Assembly: GCA_041581135.1 (NCBI GenBank)
Contig: JBFGCM010000024.1
Coordinates: 1 to 37,299, forward strand
DNA: 37,299 bases
Direction of reading: 5' to 3'
DNA from: JBFGCM01 sp041581135
Lineage (GTDB): Bacteria; Actinomycetota; Acidimicrobiia; Spongiisociales; UBA5794
Shown here: one piece after another, positions 17,358 through 24,666 of the stretch
Layout of the letters: the number at the start of each line of letters is the position of its first letter
How positions within the stretch are numbered: the stretch's first letter is position 1
Notes under the pieces: model-generated
What the model was told of the DNA's origin: nothing
The model's input: the letters and a program-made list of their open reading frames with translations, nothing else
The model's database searches: none
Position numbers and translations under genes: made by a program

Positions 17358-18110
17358 ATGATCACCAACCGCACCAAGGCGAAGCTGGCGGCCGGCGAAG
17401 CCGTCATCGGCTGCTTCAACAAATCCACGGACCCGGGCTTCACCGAGTTCATGGCCATGTCGGATTGGGACTTCGTGGTGATGGACGGCGAGCACGGTCT
17501 GTACGGTCCCGCCGAGTTCGCCAACGGGGCGCGCGCCCTCGAGCTGCGCGGCGTCACTCCCATCGCTCGGGTCAACACGAATGAGCCATCGGCCATTCTG
17601 CGGGCGCTGGACGCCGGTGCCCATGGCGTGCATGTGCCGTGGGTGAACTCGGCCGAAGAGGCCGAACGAGCCGTGCAGTCGGTGAAGTACGGACCGCGTG
17701 GTCTGCGGGGTCTCGCCGGCAACCGCTCGATCGACTTCGCCGCCACCGCCGACACCACCGCTCGAGCCAATGCCGAGACGATGGTGATCATCCACATCGA
17801 GACCGGCACCGCCGTTGACGCCATCGACGACTACCTGGATGTGGACGGCATCGACGTCTTGTTCATCGGCCCGACCGACCTGTCACATTCACTCGGCCAC
17901 CCCGGCGACAAGACCCACCCGGTGGTGCTGGAGGCGATGGACAAAGTCGCCGCCGCCGTCGTGCCGTCGGACAAGACCCTCGGCATCTTCACGGCCACCG
18001 CCGAGCTGGTCGTGGAGTGGAAGGCGAAGGGCGCCAGATACTTCACCGCGGGCGTCGAGGGCCTGCTCAAGAGTGCCACCGACGCATTCATGGCCCAGGC
18101 GCGGAACTGA
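17358..18110 (+). CDS. HpcH/HpaI family class II aldolase
   Basis: This 250-residue (beta/alpha)8 aldolase carries the family signature: DWDFVVMDGEHG, PIARVN (substrate Arg), GAHGVHVPWVN, and the metal ligands Glu in IHIETGTAVDAIDDY and Asp in FIGPTDLSHSLG. The family cleaves 4-hydroxy-2-oxo acids to pyruvate and an aldehyde; examples are HpaI, GarL and RhmA. In the operon it is a second aldolase next to the LacD-like one, so it may serve a branch ending in a 2-keto-3-deoxy sugar acid. ATG 17358 has an AAGG site. The exact substrate cannot be read from sequence. Confidence 0.87.
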   Translation: MITNRTKAKLAAGEAVIGCFNKSTDPGFTEFMAMSDWDFVVMDGEHGLYGPAEFANGARALELRGVTPIARVNTNEPSAILRALDAGAHGVHVPWVNSAEEAERAVQSVKYGPRGLRGLAGNRSIDFAATADTTARANAETMVIIHIETGTAVDAIDDYLDVDGIDVLFIGPTDLSHSLGHPGDKTHPVVLEAMDKVAAAVVPSDKTLGIFTATAELVVEWKAKGARYFTAGVEGLLKSATDAFMAQARN

Positions 18111-18122
18111 GGAGGGAATCGC

Positions 18123-19967
18123 ATGCAAACCATTCGGCTGACGACCGCCCAGGCCATCGTCCGATGGCTCACCGCGCAGCGTACCGTGGTCGACGGCGAG
18201 GAGGTCTCCCTGTTCGCCGGTGCCTTTGGCATCTTCGGGCACGGCAACGTCACCTGCCTGGCCGAGGCGTTGGAGCCGGTCCAGGACCAGCTGCCGCTGT
18301 GGCGGGGTCACAACGAGCAGTCGATGGCGCTGGCGGCGGTCGCCTACGCCAAAGCGATGCGGGGGCGGCGCATCATGATCGCCACCTCGTCGATCGGGCC
18401 CGGCTGCACCAACATGGTCACCGCCGCCGCAGTGGCCCACGCCAACCGGTTGCCGCTGCTGCTCATGTCCGGCGACACCTTCCAGCACCGCATCGTCGAT
18501 CCCGTGCTCCAGCAGGTCGAGGTGTTCGGGGATCCCACGGTGACCGTCACCGACACCTTCAAGCCGGTCAGTCGCTACTGGGACCGGATCAGCCGACCCG
18601 AGCAGGTGATCCAGTCGCTGCCGCAGGCGGTGGCGGTGATGCTGGACCCTGCCACCCGAGGACCGGCCTTCTTCGCGCTTCCCCAGGACATCCAGGCCGA
18701 GGCGTACGACTACCCGGCGGAGTTCTTCGAGCCCCGAGTGCACTACATCCGACGGCCCGGTCCCGATCCCCGCGACATCACCGCCGCCGCCGGCGCTTTG
18801 GCGGATGCCAAGCGCCCGCTCATCATCGCCGGAGGTGGGGTGCACTACTCCGGCGCGGTCGACGCAGTGACCGCGTTCGCAGAGACCCACGGCATTCCCG
18901 TGGTGGAGACGGTTGCCGGCAAGGCGACGCTGACCGCCGACCATCCCAACTACGCAGGGCCCATCGGCGTCACCGGCTCGGCGGCCGCCAACGCCGTAGC
19001 GGAGGACGCCGACGTGGTGCTCGCGGTCGGGACGCGCCTACAGGACTTCACCACCGGGTCGTGGGCGGTCTTCAAGAACCCCCACGTGCAGTTCGTCGCA
19101 ATCAACACGGCTCGCTGGGATGCTCACAAGCAGCAGGCGATGCCGGTCATCGGTGACGCCAAGGTCGCCGTCGAGCAGCTCGGCGCCGCCGTCGGCGAGT
19201 ACCGGGCACCGGCATCGTGGCTCCAGTTCAGCCGAGAGCGGATCGCCGACTGGCACGCCTACCTCGACTCGTGGAAGGAGCGCGAGACCGATGGCGCGCC
19301 GGCGTATGCCCAGGTGATCCAGGCGGTCAACGAATTGTGCGAGGACGACGACTACTGCCTGTCCGCCGCCGGGGGGCTTCCCGGTGAACTGACGATGGGC
19401 TGGCGATCGAAATCGGTCGGGTCGTTCGACAGCGAGTACGGATACTCCACGATGGGCTACGAGGTCGCCGGTGCCTGGGGCGCCAAGATGGCACGGGGTG
19501 ACGGCGACGTGATCGCATGGGTGGGCGACGGGTCATACCTCATGATGAACTCCGACGTCTACTCCACGGTCATGACCGGGCACAAGGTCATCTTCATGGT
19601 CCTCGACAACGGCGGCTTTGCGGTCATCAACCGGCTCCAAGTGAACACGGGTGGGGCCGAGTTCAACAACCTCCTACGCACCGCCCGGCACGAGCGCTAC
19701 TTCCACGTCGACTTCGTCAAGCACCTCGAGGCGATGGGTGCGATCGCCGAGCGCGTCGAGTCGCTCGACGATCTTTCCGCGGCCTGGGAGCGCGCCAAGG
19801 CGGCCGACCGCAGCTACGCCATCGTCATGGACATCGACGAGTACACGTGGACCGAAGGTGGAGCCTGGTGGGAGGTCGGCATACCCGAGGTCAGTGATCG
19901 GGAGCAGGTGCGTGTCGCCCGCGCCGAATGGGAGGCCGAGAAGAAGCACCAGCGGGTGGGCGTGTGA
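18123..19967 (+). CDS. iolD: 3D-(3,5/4)-trihydroxycyclohexane-1,2-dione acylhydrolase
   Basis: This 614-residue thiamine-diphosphate enzyme opens the inositol ring, hydrolysing the cyclic dione to 5-deoxy-D-glucuronate. The N-terminal domain has GIFGHGNVTCLAEAL and the TPP-activating Glu in WRGHNEQSMALAA, followed by SSIGPGCTNMVTAAA and the IolD-typical QQVEVFGDPTVTVTDTFKP. The C-terminal TPP domain has GDGSYLMMNSD and LDNGGFAVINRLQ (GDG...N metal motif). Length and motifs match IolD closely, and this is the strongest marker that the operon degrades inositols. GGAGGGAA precedes ATG 18123. The stop overlaps the next GTG. Confidence 0.95.
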   Translation: MQTIRLTTAQAIVRWLTAQRTVVDGEEVSLFAGAFGIFGHGNVTCLAEALEPVQDQLPLWRGHNEQSMALAAVAYAKAMRGRRIMIATSSIGPGCTNMVTAAAVAHANRLPLLLMSGDTFQHRIVDPVLQQVEVFGDPTVTVTDTFKPVSRYWDRISRPEQVIQSLPQAVAVMLDPATRGPAFFALPQDIQAEAYDYPAEFFEPRVHYIRRPGPDPRDITAAAGALADAKRPLIIAGGGVHYSGAVDAVTAFAETHGIPVVETVAGKATLTADHPNYAGPIGVTGSAAANAVAEDADVVLAVGTRLQDFTTGSWAVFKNPHVQFVAINTARWDAHKQQAMPVIGDAKVAVEQLGAAVGEYRAPASWLQFSRERIADWHAYLDSWKERETDGAPAYAQVIQAVNELCEDDDYCLSAAGGLPGELTMGWRSKSVGSFDSEYGYSTMGYEVAGAWGAKMARGDGDVIAWVGDGSYLMMNSDVYSTVMTGHKVIFMVLDNGGFAVINRLQVNTGGAEFNNLLRTARHERYFHVDFVKHLEAMGAIAERVESLDDLSAAWERAKAADRSYAIVMDIDEYTWTEGGAWWEVGIPEVSDREQVRVARAEWEAEKKHQRVGV

Positions 19968-20731
19968 GCGTCACGCTCATCACGGGGGGCGCCTCGCTGA
20001 TCTCGCTGGCGCTCGCCTCGCGGCTCATCGAGGCCGGCGGGTACGTGGTCCTCGCCGACCGGAACGAGAGCGTGCGCGGTGAGATCGAGTCGCGTATCGG
20101 TGACCGCGGCCGCTATCTGGTGGGCGATGTCACCGACGATGCGTTCCTCGACGAGATCGTCGCCGAGGCGGTGGAATCCAACGGCGCGATCGACGGACTG
20201 GTGACCGCTGCAGTGACCTTCGACGACGATCTCTACGACACGACCCGGACAGACTGGCTCCGAGCCATCGACCTCAACGTGGTGTCGGCCGCAGTGCTCA
20301 CCCAGAAGGTCGTGCCCCACATGCCGGCCGGTGGGGCAGTGGTGTATGTGGCGTCGGTGAGCGGGCACCGCGCCCAACCCAAGCGGATGGTGTACAGCGT
20401 CACCAAGGCGGCCCTGCACATGCTCGCCAAGACCGGAGGGACTCAGCTGGCGCCACGGGGCATCCGGGTCAACAGCGTGTCGCCGGGGTGGACATGGAGC
20501 CGCAACCTCGAGGGCCGCTACGGCACCCGGGAGCGGGCCGACGAGTTCGCCGCCGAGTTCCAGACGGCGGGTCGTATGGCCCACCCGGAGGAGATCGCCG
20601 CCGGGATCCACTGGCTGCTCTCCGACCAGGCTTCGTTCGTGATGGGTACGGACCTGGCGATCGATGGCGGCTACACCGCCTTGAGCCCGGAGGCACTGGG
20701 ACAGCCCTTCGAAAAGGTGCCGCCGCTGTGA
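19964..20731 (+). CDS. SDR family oxidoreductase with atypical cofactor loop
   Basis: This 255-residue classical-length SDR has Ser in VYVASVSGHRAQ and YSVTK (YxxxK) as catalytic residues, and SVSPGWTWSRNL after them. The nucleotide loop, normally TGxxxGxG, reads TGGASLISLALA, so two glycines are missing. The C-terminal FVMGTDLAIDGGYTAL is normal. It could still bind NAD(P) in an altered way or prefer another cofactor. It lies between iolD and another SDR with overlapping starts (GTG 19964 in iolD stop; next GTG in its stop). A dehydrogenase role on an inositol or keto-inositol is inferred from position only. Confidence 0.85.
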   Translation: MSVTLITGGASLISLALASRLIEAGGYVVLADRNESVRGEIESRIGDRGRYLVGDVTDDAFLDEIVAEAVESNGAIDGLVTAAVTFDDDLYDTTRTDWLRAIDLNVVSAAVLTQKVVPHMPAGGAVVYVASVSGHRAQPKRMVYSVTKAALHMLAKTGGTQLAPRGIRVNSVSPGWTWSRNLEGRYGTRERADEFAAEFQTAGRMAHPEEIAAGIHWLLSDQASFVMGTDLAIDGGYTALSPEALGQPFEKVPPL

Positions 20732-21546
20732 GCCGGGACCGTTTCGCCGGCAAGGTGTGCCTGGTCACCGGGAGCACCCAGGGGATCGGGGAGGCCGTGG
20801 CGCGGCGCTTCGCCGCCGAGGGCGCCACCGGGGTCGTGGTGAGCGGGCGCAACGCCGAGCGGGGGGAGGCGGTCGCCGCAGACCTCCGGACGCTTGGAGT
20901 TGCGGCCCGCTTCGTGTCGGTGGAGCTCGGCGACGCCGACAGTTGCCGGCAACTCGTGGCCGCCGCCGACACCGAGTTCGGGCGCATCGACGTGCTCGTC
21001 AACGCCGCCGGCCTCTCCGATCGCGGCACCATCGTCGACACCACCGTGGAGCTCTGGGACCGGCTGATGGCCGTGAACGCCCGGGCTCCCTTCGTCCTCA
21101 TGCAGGACACCATCGCCATCATGCGTCGCGAAGGGATTCCGGGTGCCATCGTCAACGTGGCGTCGGTGGCAGCCACCGGCAGCATGCCCTTCCTGGCCCC
21201 CTATGCGGCTTCCAAGGCGGCCCTGGTGGCGGTCTCGAAGAACGTGGCCTACTCGGTGGCGTGGGATCGGATTCGCGTCAACGTCATCAGCCCCGGATGG
21301 ATCGACACGCCGGGGGAGGACGGCATCCAGCGGCGGTATCACGGCGGCGGGGACGACTGGCTGGCCCGCGCCGAGGCCGCCCAGCCGTTCGGACGCCTCA
21401 TCAAGCCCGACGAGCTGGCCGGGGCCATCTCGTTTCTCGCCTCGGACGATTCGGGATTGATGACCGGGGGCGAGATGCATTTCGACCAATCCGTACCCGG
21501 CGCCGGCGTCCAGCCCGTGCCGCGAGAGGAGGACACGCCCAGATGA
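20728..21546 (+). CDS. SDR family oxidoreductase
   Basis: This 272-residue classical SDR has an intact TGSTQGIGEAVA loop, NAAG, catalytic Ser in VNVASVAATGS and YAASK (YxxxK), and NVISPGWIDTPGED. It is a typical sugar, polyol or keto-acid dehydrogenase. Together with the preceding SDR and two Gfo/Idh enzymes it gives the operon four NAD(P)-dependent alcohol dehydrogenases. This suggests that several inositol isomers or an extra oxidative branch are handled. GTG 20728 overlaps the upstream stop and the end overlaps the iolC ATG. Substrate not assignable. Confidence 0.87.
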   Translation: MSRDRFAGKVCLVTGSTQGIGEAVARRFAAEGATGVVVSGRNAERGEAVAADLRTLGVAARFVSVELGDADSCRQLVAAADTEFGRIDVLVNAAGLSDRGTIVDTTVELWDRLMAVNARAPFVLMQDTIAIMRREGIPGAIVNVASVAATGSMPFLAPYAASKAALVAVSKNVAYSVAWDRIRVNVISPGWIDTPGEDGIQRRYHGGGDDWLARAEAAQPFGRLIKPDELAGAISFLASDDSGLMTGGEMHFDQSVPGAGVQPVPREEDTPR

Positions 21547-22535
21547 CCTACGACCTCATCACCGTGGGCCGGGTGAACATGGATCTGTTCTCCCAGCAGG
21601 TCGGTGTTCCGTTCGAGCGGATCCAGGGCTTCGATGCCATGGTGGGGGGAAGCCCCACGAACATCGCCATCGGTACCTCGCGGCTCGGTTTGCGATCCAT
21701 CGCCTTCACCGGAATCGGGGACGATCGCGTCGGCGACTTCGTGCTGCGCTACCTCAACGACGAGAACGTGGTCACCGACCACGTGGTGCGCAAGTCGGGC
21801 AAGCTCACGTCGCTGGCGCTCTTGGGGGTGGAGCCGCCGGATCACTTCCCGTTGTCCTTCTATCGGGAGGACCCTGCCGACATCCACCTCACCGTGGACG
21901 ACGCAGCCGCCCTGCCGTTGGCCGACTCCGCCGCTCTGCTCCTCTCCGGCAACGCCTTCAGTCGTGGCACGTGCGCGGACGCGTGTCGGCACCTGGCCGA
22001 GGCCTCGCGTGGCATGACCACCTTCATGGATCTCGACCTTCGTCCCACGGAATGGCCTGAGCCCGGTTCGTTCGGTGCGACCCTGCGGCCGGTGCTGGCT
22101 CACGTCGACGTCGTGATCGGCACCGAGGAGGAGTGCTACGCGCTCCTCACCGAAGATCCGACGGCGGCAATGGACGGCACCCCGCTTCCCGACGAGGCCA
22201 AGGACCAGGTCGCGGACCTGGTGCGACGCCTCGTCGCCGATCACCCCGGGATGCACGCCGTGCTCAAACGGGGCCCCGTCGGCGTCTCGATCGTCTCCGA
22301 GGGTGAATGGATGGAGGTGCCCGGATTCACGGTGGACGTGGTCAACACGGTGGGAGCAGGCGACGCGTTCGCCAGCGGCCTCATCGCCAAGCGGCTCGGC
22401 GGCTGGGACTGGTACAACGCTGCCCGCTTTGCCAACGCGTGCGGCGCCATCGAGGTCACCCGGCACGGTTGTTCCGTGGCGCTCCCCACCGAGGCGGAGG
22501 TGGAACGCTTCATCGACGAGCACGGAGGCATGTGA
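21543..22535 (+). CDS. iolC: 5-dehydro-2-deoxygluconokinase
   Basis: This 330-residue PfkB-family sugar kinase phosphorylates 2-deoxy-5-keto-D-gluconate at O6 in the inositol pathway. PfkB signature 1 is visible as GGSPTNIAIGTSRLG, and signature 2 as NTVGAGDAFASGL with the catalytic Asp. IolC-like features are the opening LITVGRVNMDLFSQQVG and FMDLDLRPTEWP. It sits between the SDR and the LacD-like aldolase, which would use its product. ATG 21543 overlaps the preceding TGA, and GAGGAGG is the ribosome site. There is no fused C-terminal aldolase domain as in some proteobacterial IolC proteins; the next gene supplies that step separately. Confidence 0.93.
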   Translation: MTYDLITVGRVNMDLFSQQVGVPFERIQGFDAMVGGSPTNIAIGTSRLGLRSIAFTGIGDDRVGDFVLRYLNDENVVTDHVVRKSGKLTSLALLGVEPPDHFPLSFYREDPADIHLTVDDAAALPLADSAALLLSGNAFSRGTCADACRHLAEASRGMTTFMDLDLRPTEWPEPGSFGATLRPVLAHVDVVIGTEEECYALLTEDPTAAMDGTPLPDEAKDQVADLVRRLVADHPGMHAVLKRGPVGVSIVSEGEWMEVPGFTVDVVNTVGAGDAFASGLIAKRLGGWDWYNAARFANACGAIEVTRHGCSVALPTEAEVERFIDEHGGM

Positions 22536-23516
22536 GTGGCCGTGCTCACACCGGGCAAGCTGCGGGGCCTGGCCACGACGTCATCGCCGGAGGGCATCTT
22601 CACGATCCTGGCCGTCGACCACCGAGATTCATTACGAGCGGTCATGGCGCCTTCCGACCCCGCCGGCGTCACGTCCGACGCGCTGACCCACCTCAAGCTG
22701 GATCTCATCGGAGGACTCGCCGGTGACGCCACCGGGGTGATGCTGGAGCCCGAGTATTCGATTCCCCACGCCGCCGCAGCACGCGTGCTTCCGGGTGCGA
22801 TCGGGTTCCTCGCTGCGATCGAGGCCCAGGGTTACCTCGGCGACCCGACGTCGCGCATGACCAGCCTGTTGGAGGGCTGGGGAGTGGAGAAGGCAAAGCG
22901 GACCGGCGCCAGCGGGATCAAGCTTCTCGTGCTGTACCACCCGGAGGGGGGAGAGGTCACCGACCGCCAGGATGCACTGATCTCCGAGGTGATCGCCGAG
23001 TGCGCCCGCCACGACATCCCACTGTTCCTGGAACCGCTTGCCTACTCCGTCGTCGCCGGTATGGACACCGGTTCAGCCGAGTTCGCCGCCACGCGCCGCC
23101 GGGTGGTGATCGACACGGTGAGCCGTTTGGGAGCCCTCGGTCCTGACGTGCTCAAGGTGCAGTTCCCGGTGGACACCAACCACGAGTCGGATCGCACCGT
23201 GTGGCAGGACGCCTGCGAGGAGCTGAACGCCGCTTCGCCGGTGCCGTGGGCGTTGTTGTCCGGCGGCGATCCGTTCGACCTGTTTCTCGAGCAAGTCGAG
23301 ATCGCCGGTGATGCCGGAGCATCCGGCTTCATGGTGGGGCGTGCGTTGTGGCGCGAGGCGGTGGAGGTGCAGCCGGAACGACGCCAGGACGTGATCGCAG
23401 AGATCTGCCGTCCGCGGTTCGCCCGGCTCGTGGAAGTCGCCACCGCGCACTGCAGGGATTGGGCGGCTCGGCACGAGATGTCCGCCGTGGGCGACGGCTG
23501 GTACCACTCGTATTGA
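22536..23516 (+). CDS. LacD-like class I aldolase, probable 5-dehydro-2-deoxyphosphogluconate aldolase
   Basis: This 326-residue protein belongs to the DeoC/LacD family. Motifs are FTILAVDHRDSLRAVM, GIKLLVLYHPEGG, FLEPLAYSV and DVLKVQFPVD, where the Lys would form the Schiff base by comparison with LacD. The last part has SGGDPFDLFLEQ and GFMVGRALWREAV. LacD cleaves tagatose-1,6-bisphosphate. Directly after iolC (GTG 22536 follows its stop with no gap) it most likely takes the IolJ role, splitting the kinase product to dihydroxyacetone phosphate and malonate semialdehyde, which mmsA then consumes. This role is inference from context; the aldolase family is clear. Confidence 0.85.
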   Translation: MAVLTPGKLRGLATTSSPEGIFTILAVDHRDSLRAVMAPSDPAGVTSDALTHLKLDLIGGLAGDATGVMLEPEYSIPHAAAARVLPGAIGFLAAIEAQGYLGDPTSRMTSLLEGWGVEKAKRTGASGIKLLVLYHPEGGEVTDRQDALISEVIAECARHDIPLFLEPLAYSVVAGMDTGSAEFAATRRRVVIDTVSRLGALGPDVLKVQFPVDTNHESDRTVWQDACEELNAASPVPWALLSGGDPFDLFLEQVEIAGDAGASGFMVGRALWREAVEVQPERRQDVIAEICRPRFARLVEVATAHCRDWAARHEMSAVGDGWYHSY

Positions 23517-23567
23517 GCCGGCGCCGCCTCGGCTTGAATGCGGTCGGCAACGCGAGAGAGAGGACCC

Positions 23568-24410
23568 ATGGCGCAGCTCTACCACTCCGCAGGTTCGCTG
23601 CGGCACGACGGTTTCGATCTGTGGGTGGACCCGGCGACCGCAGGCTGGGAGTACTCCGGACTGGCCGTGCTCACGTTGGGTGCCGGCGACGTGAAAGAGC
23701 TGGCAACGGCCGACATGGAGACTGCCGTGCTGCCCATGTATGGCTCGGCCGTCGTGGAGGTCGATGGCGACCGCTTCGAACTGGCTGGTCGAACTGACAT
23801 CTTCCGTGAGGTCACCGACTTCGCGTACGTCCCCATGGACAGCGAGATGCGCATCACCGCTGGCGCCGGCGGTCTGGAGGTTGCGTTGTGCCGGGCGCGG
23901 GCCACGACCCGCCGGGACCCCGCCTACGTGCCCGCGGCCGCCGTGGAAGTGGAAGTGCGTGGCGGTGGTCGCGCCACTCGGCAGATCAACAACTTCATGA
24001 GTGTGGAGGCGTTCGAGGCGGACACCCTGATCGCCGTCGAAGTGATCACGCCGCACGGCAACACGTCGTCGTTCCCGCCTCACAAACACGACGAGCACAC
24101 CGAGCACGAGACCGAGCTGGAGGAGATCTACTACTTCAGGATCGAAGGTGATGGTGGACTCGGCCTGTTCAAGGGCTACGTCGCAGACGGCGAGTTCGAC
24201 GAGACGGTGACCATTCGTGACGGTGACGTGTTTCTGGTGCCGCGGGGCTACCACGGGCCGGCGGTGGCGCTCCCCGGGTTCTCGATGTACTACCTCAACG
24301 TGATGGCCGGCGATCAGCGGATATGGCGGTTCACCGACGATCCCGTGCTGGCGTGGCTACGGCCATGGATCGACGAGCAGCCGGCCGATGATCGGCTGCC
24401 CATGCGCTGA
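23568..24410 (+). CDS. iolB: 5-deoxy-glucuronate isomerase
   Basis: This 280-residue bicupin converts 5-deoxy-D-glucuronate, the IolD product, to 2-deoxy-5-keto-D-gluconate for IolC. Typical IolB features are VAVEVITPHGNTSSFPPHKHD with the metal-binding HKHD, ELEEIYYFRI, DGDVFLVPRGYHGPAVALPG and YYLNVMAG. Length matches the family. It is the last gene of the operon, 51 nt after the aldolase, with GAGAGAGAGG before ATG 23568. Downstream lies the glycine riboswitch of gcvP. I see no clear terminator between them. Confidence 0.94.
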   Translation: MAQLYHSAGSLRHDGFDLWVDPATAGWEYSGLAVLTLGAGDVKELATADMETAVLPMYGSAVVEVDGDRFELAGRTDIFREVTDFAYVPMDSEMRITAGAGGLEVALCRARATTRRDPAYVPAAAVEVEVRGGGRATRQINNFMSVEAFEADTLIAVEVITPHGNTSSFPPHKHDEHTEHETELEEIYYFRIEGDGGLGLFKGYVADGEFDETVTIRDGDVFLVPRGYHGPAVALPGFSMYYLNVMAGDQRIWRFTDDPVLAWLRPWIDEQPADDRLPMR

Positions 24411-24454
24411 AGCCGGTCTCGGTCAAGACGCACCACTACAGTGGAGGGGTCGGC

Positions 24455-24623
24455 GAAACCTGTGGGAGAGTGCGTGCCCGGCCGGCACGCCGCCGAAGGA
24501 GCAACCGCCTCGGGAATCTCTCAGGCACCAGGACCGCAGGTGGAGACGTCTCTGGAGAGCGGGTCCTCGTGACCCCACCGAAGGGGTAAGCCGGTCCGGT
24601 CCGGCCAAACTCTCAGGTTCCAC
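24455..24623 (+). ncRNA. Tandem glycine riboswitch
   Basis: Two consecutive glycine aptamers are readable. The first has GGGAGAG, GCCGCCGAAGGAGCAA and TCTCAGGCACCAGGACCG. The second has TGGAGAG, CACCGAAGGGGTAAG and AACTCTCAGGTTCCA. A short P1 for aptamer 2 (GTGGA 24540-24544 with TCCAC 24619-24623) closes it. The gap between aptamers is only a few nt, as in known tandem glycine switches. It precedes gcvP, the glycine decarboxylase, which such switches usually turn on when glycine is plentiful. Confidence 0.95.
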
Positions 24624-24655
24624 GACAGACGGGGCGAGCGGTTGACGCGTCTGTC
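24624..24655 (+). promoter_or_regulatory. Hairpin between glycine riboswitch and gcvP ribosome site
   Basis: The arms GACAGACG (24624-24631) and CGTCTGTC (24648-24655) are perfect, with a 16-nt loop. It starts right after the second aptamer's P1 and ends right before the ribosome site GGAGGAG (24656-24662). It probably forms part of the expression platform and would act on translation or RNA stability, since no T-rich terminator tail follows. Confidence 0.55.
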
Positions 24656-24666
24656 GGAGGAGAACC

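Noticed and set aside
16128..17795. Long minus-strand open frame opposite the Gfo/Idh and aldolase genes
   Set aside because: No recognisable domain; it spans the junction of two clear plus-strand genes and is a compositional shadow.
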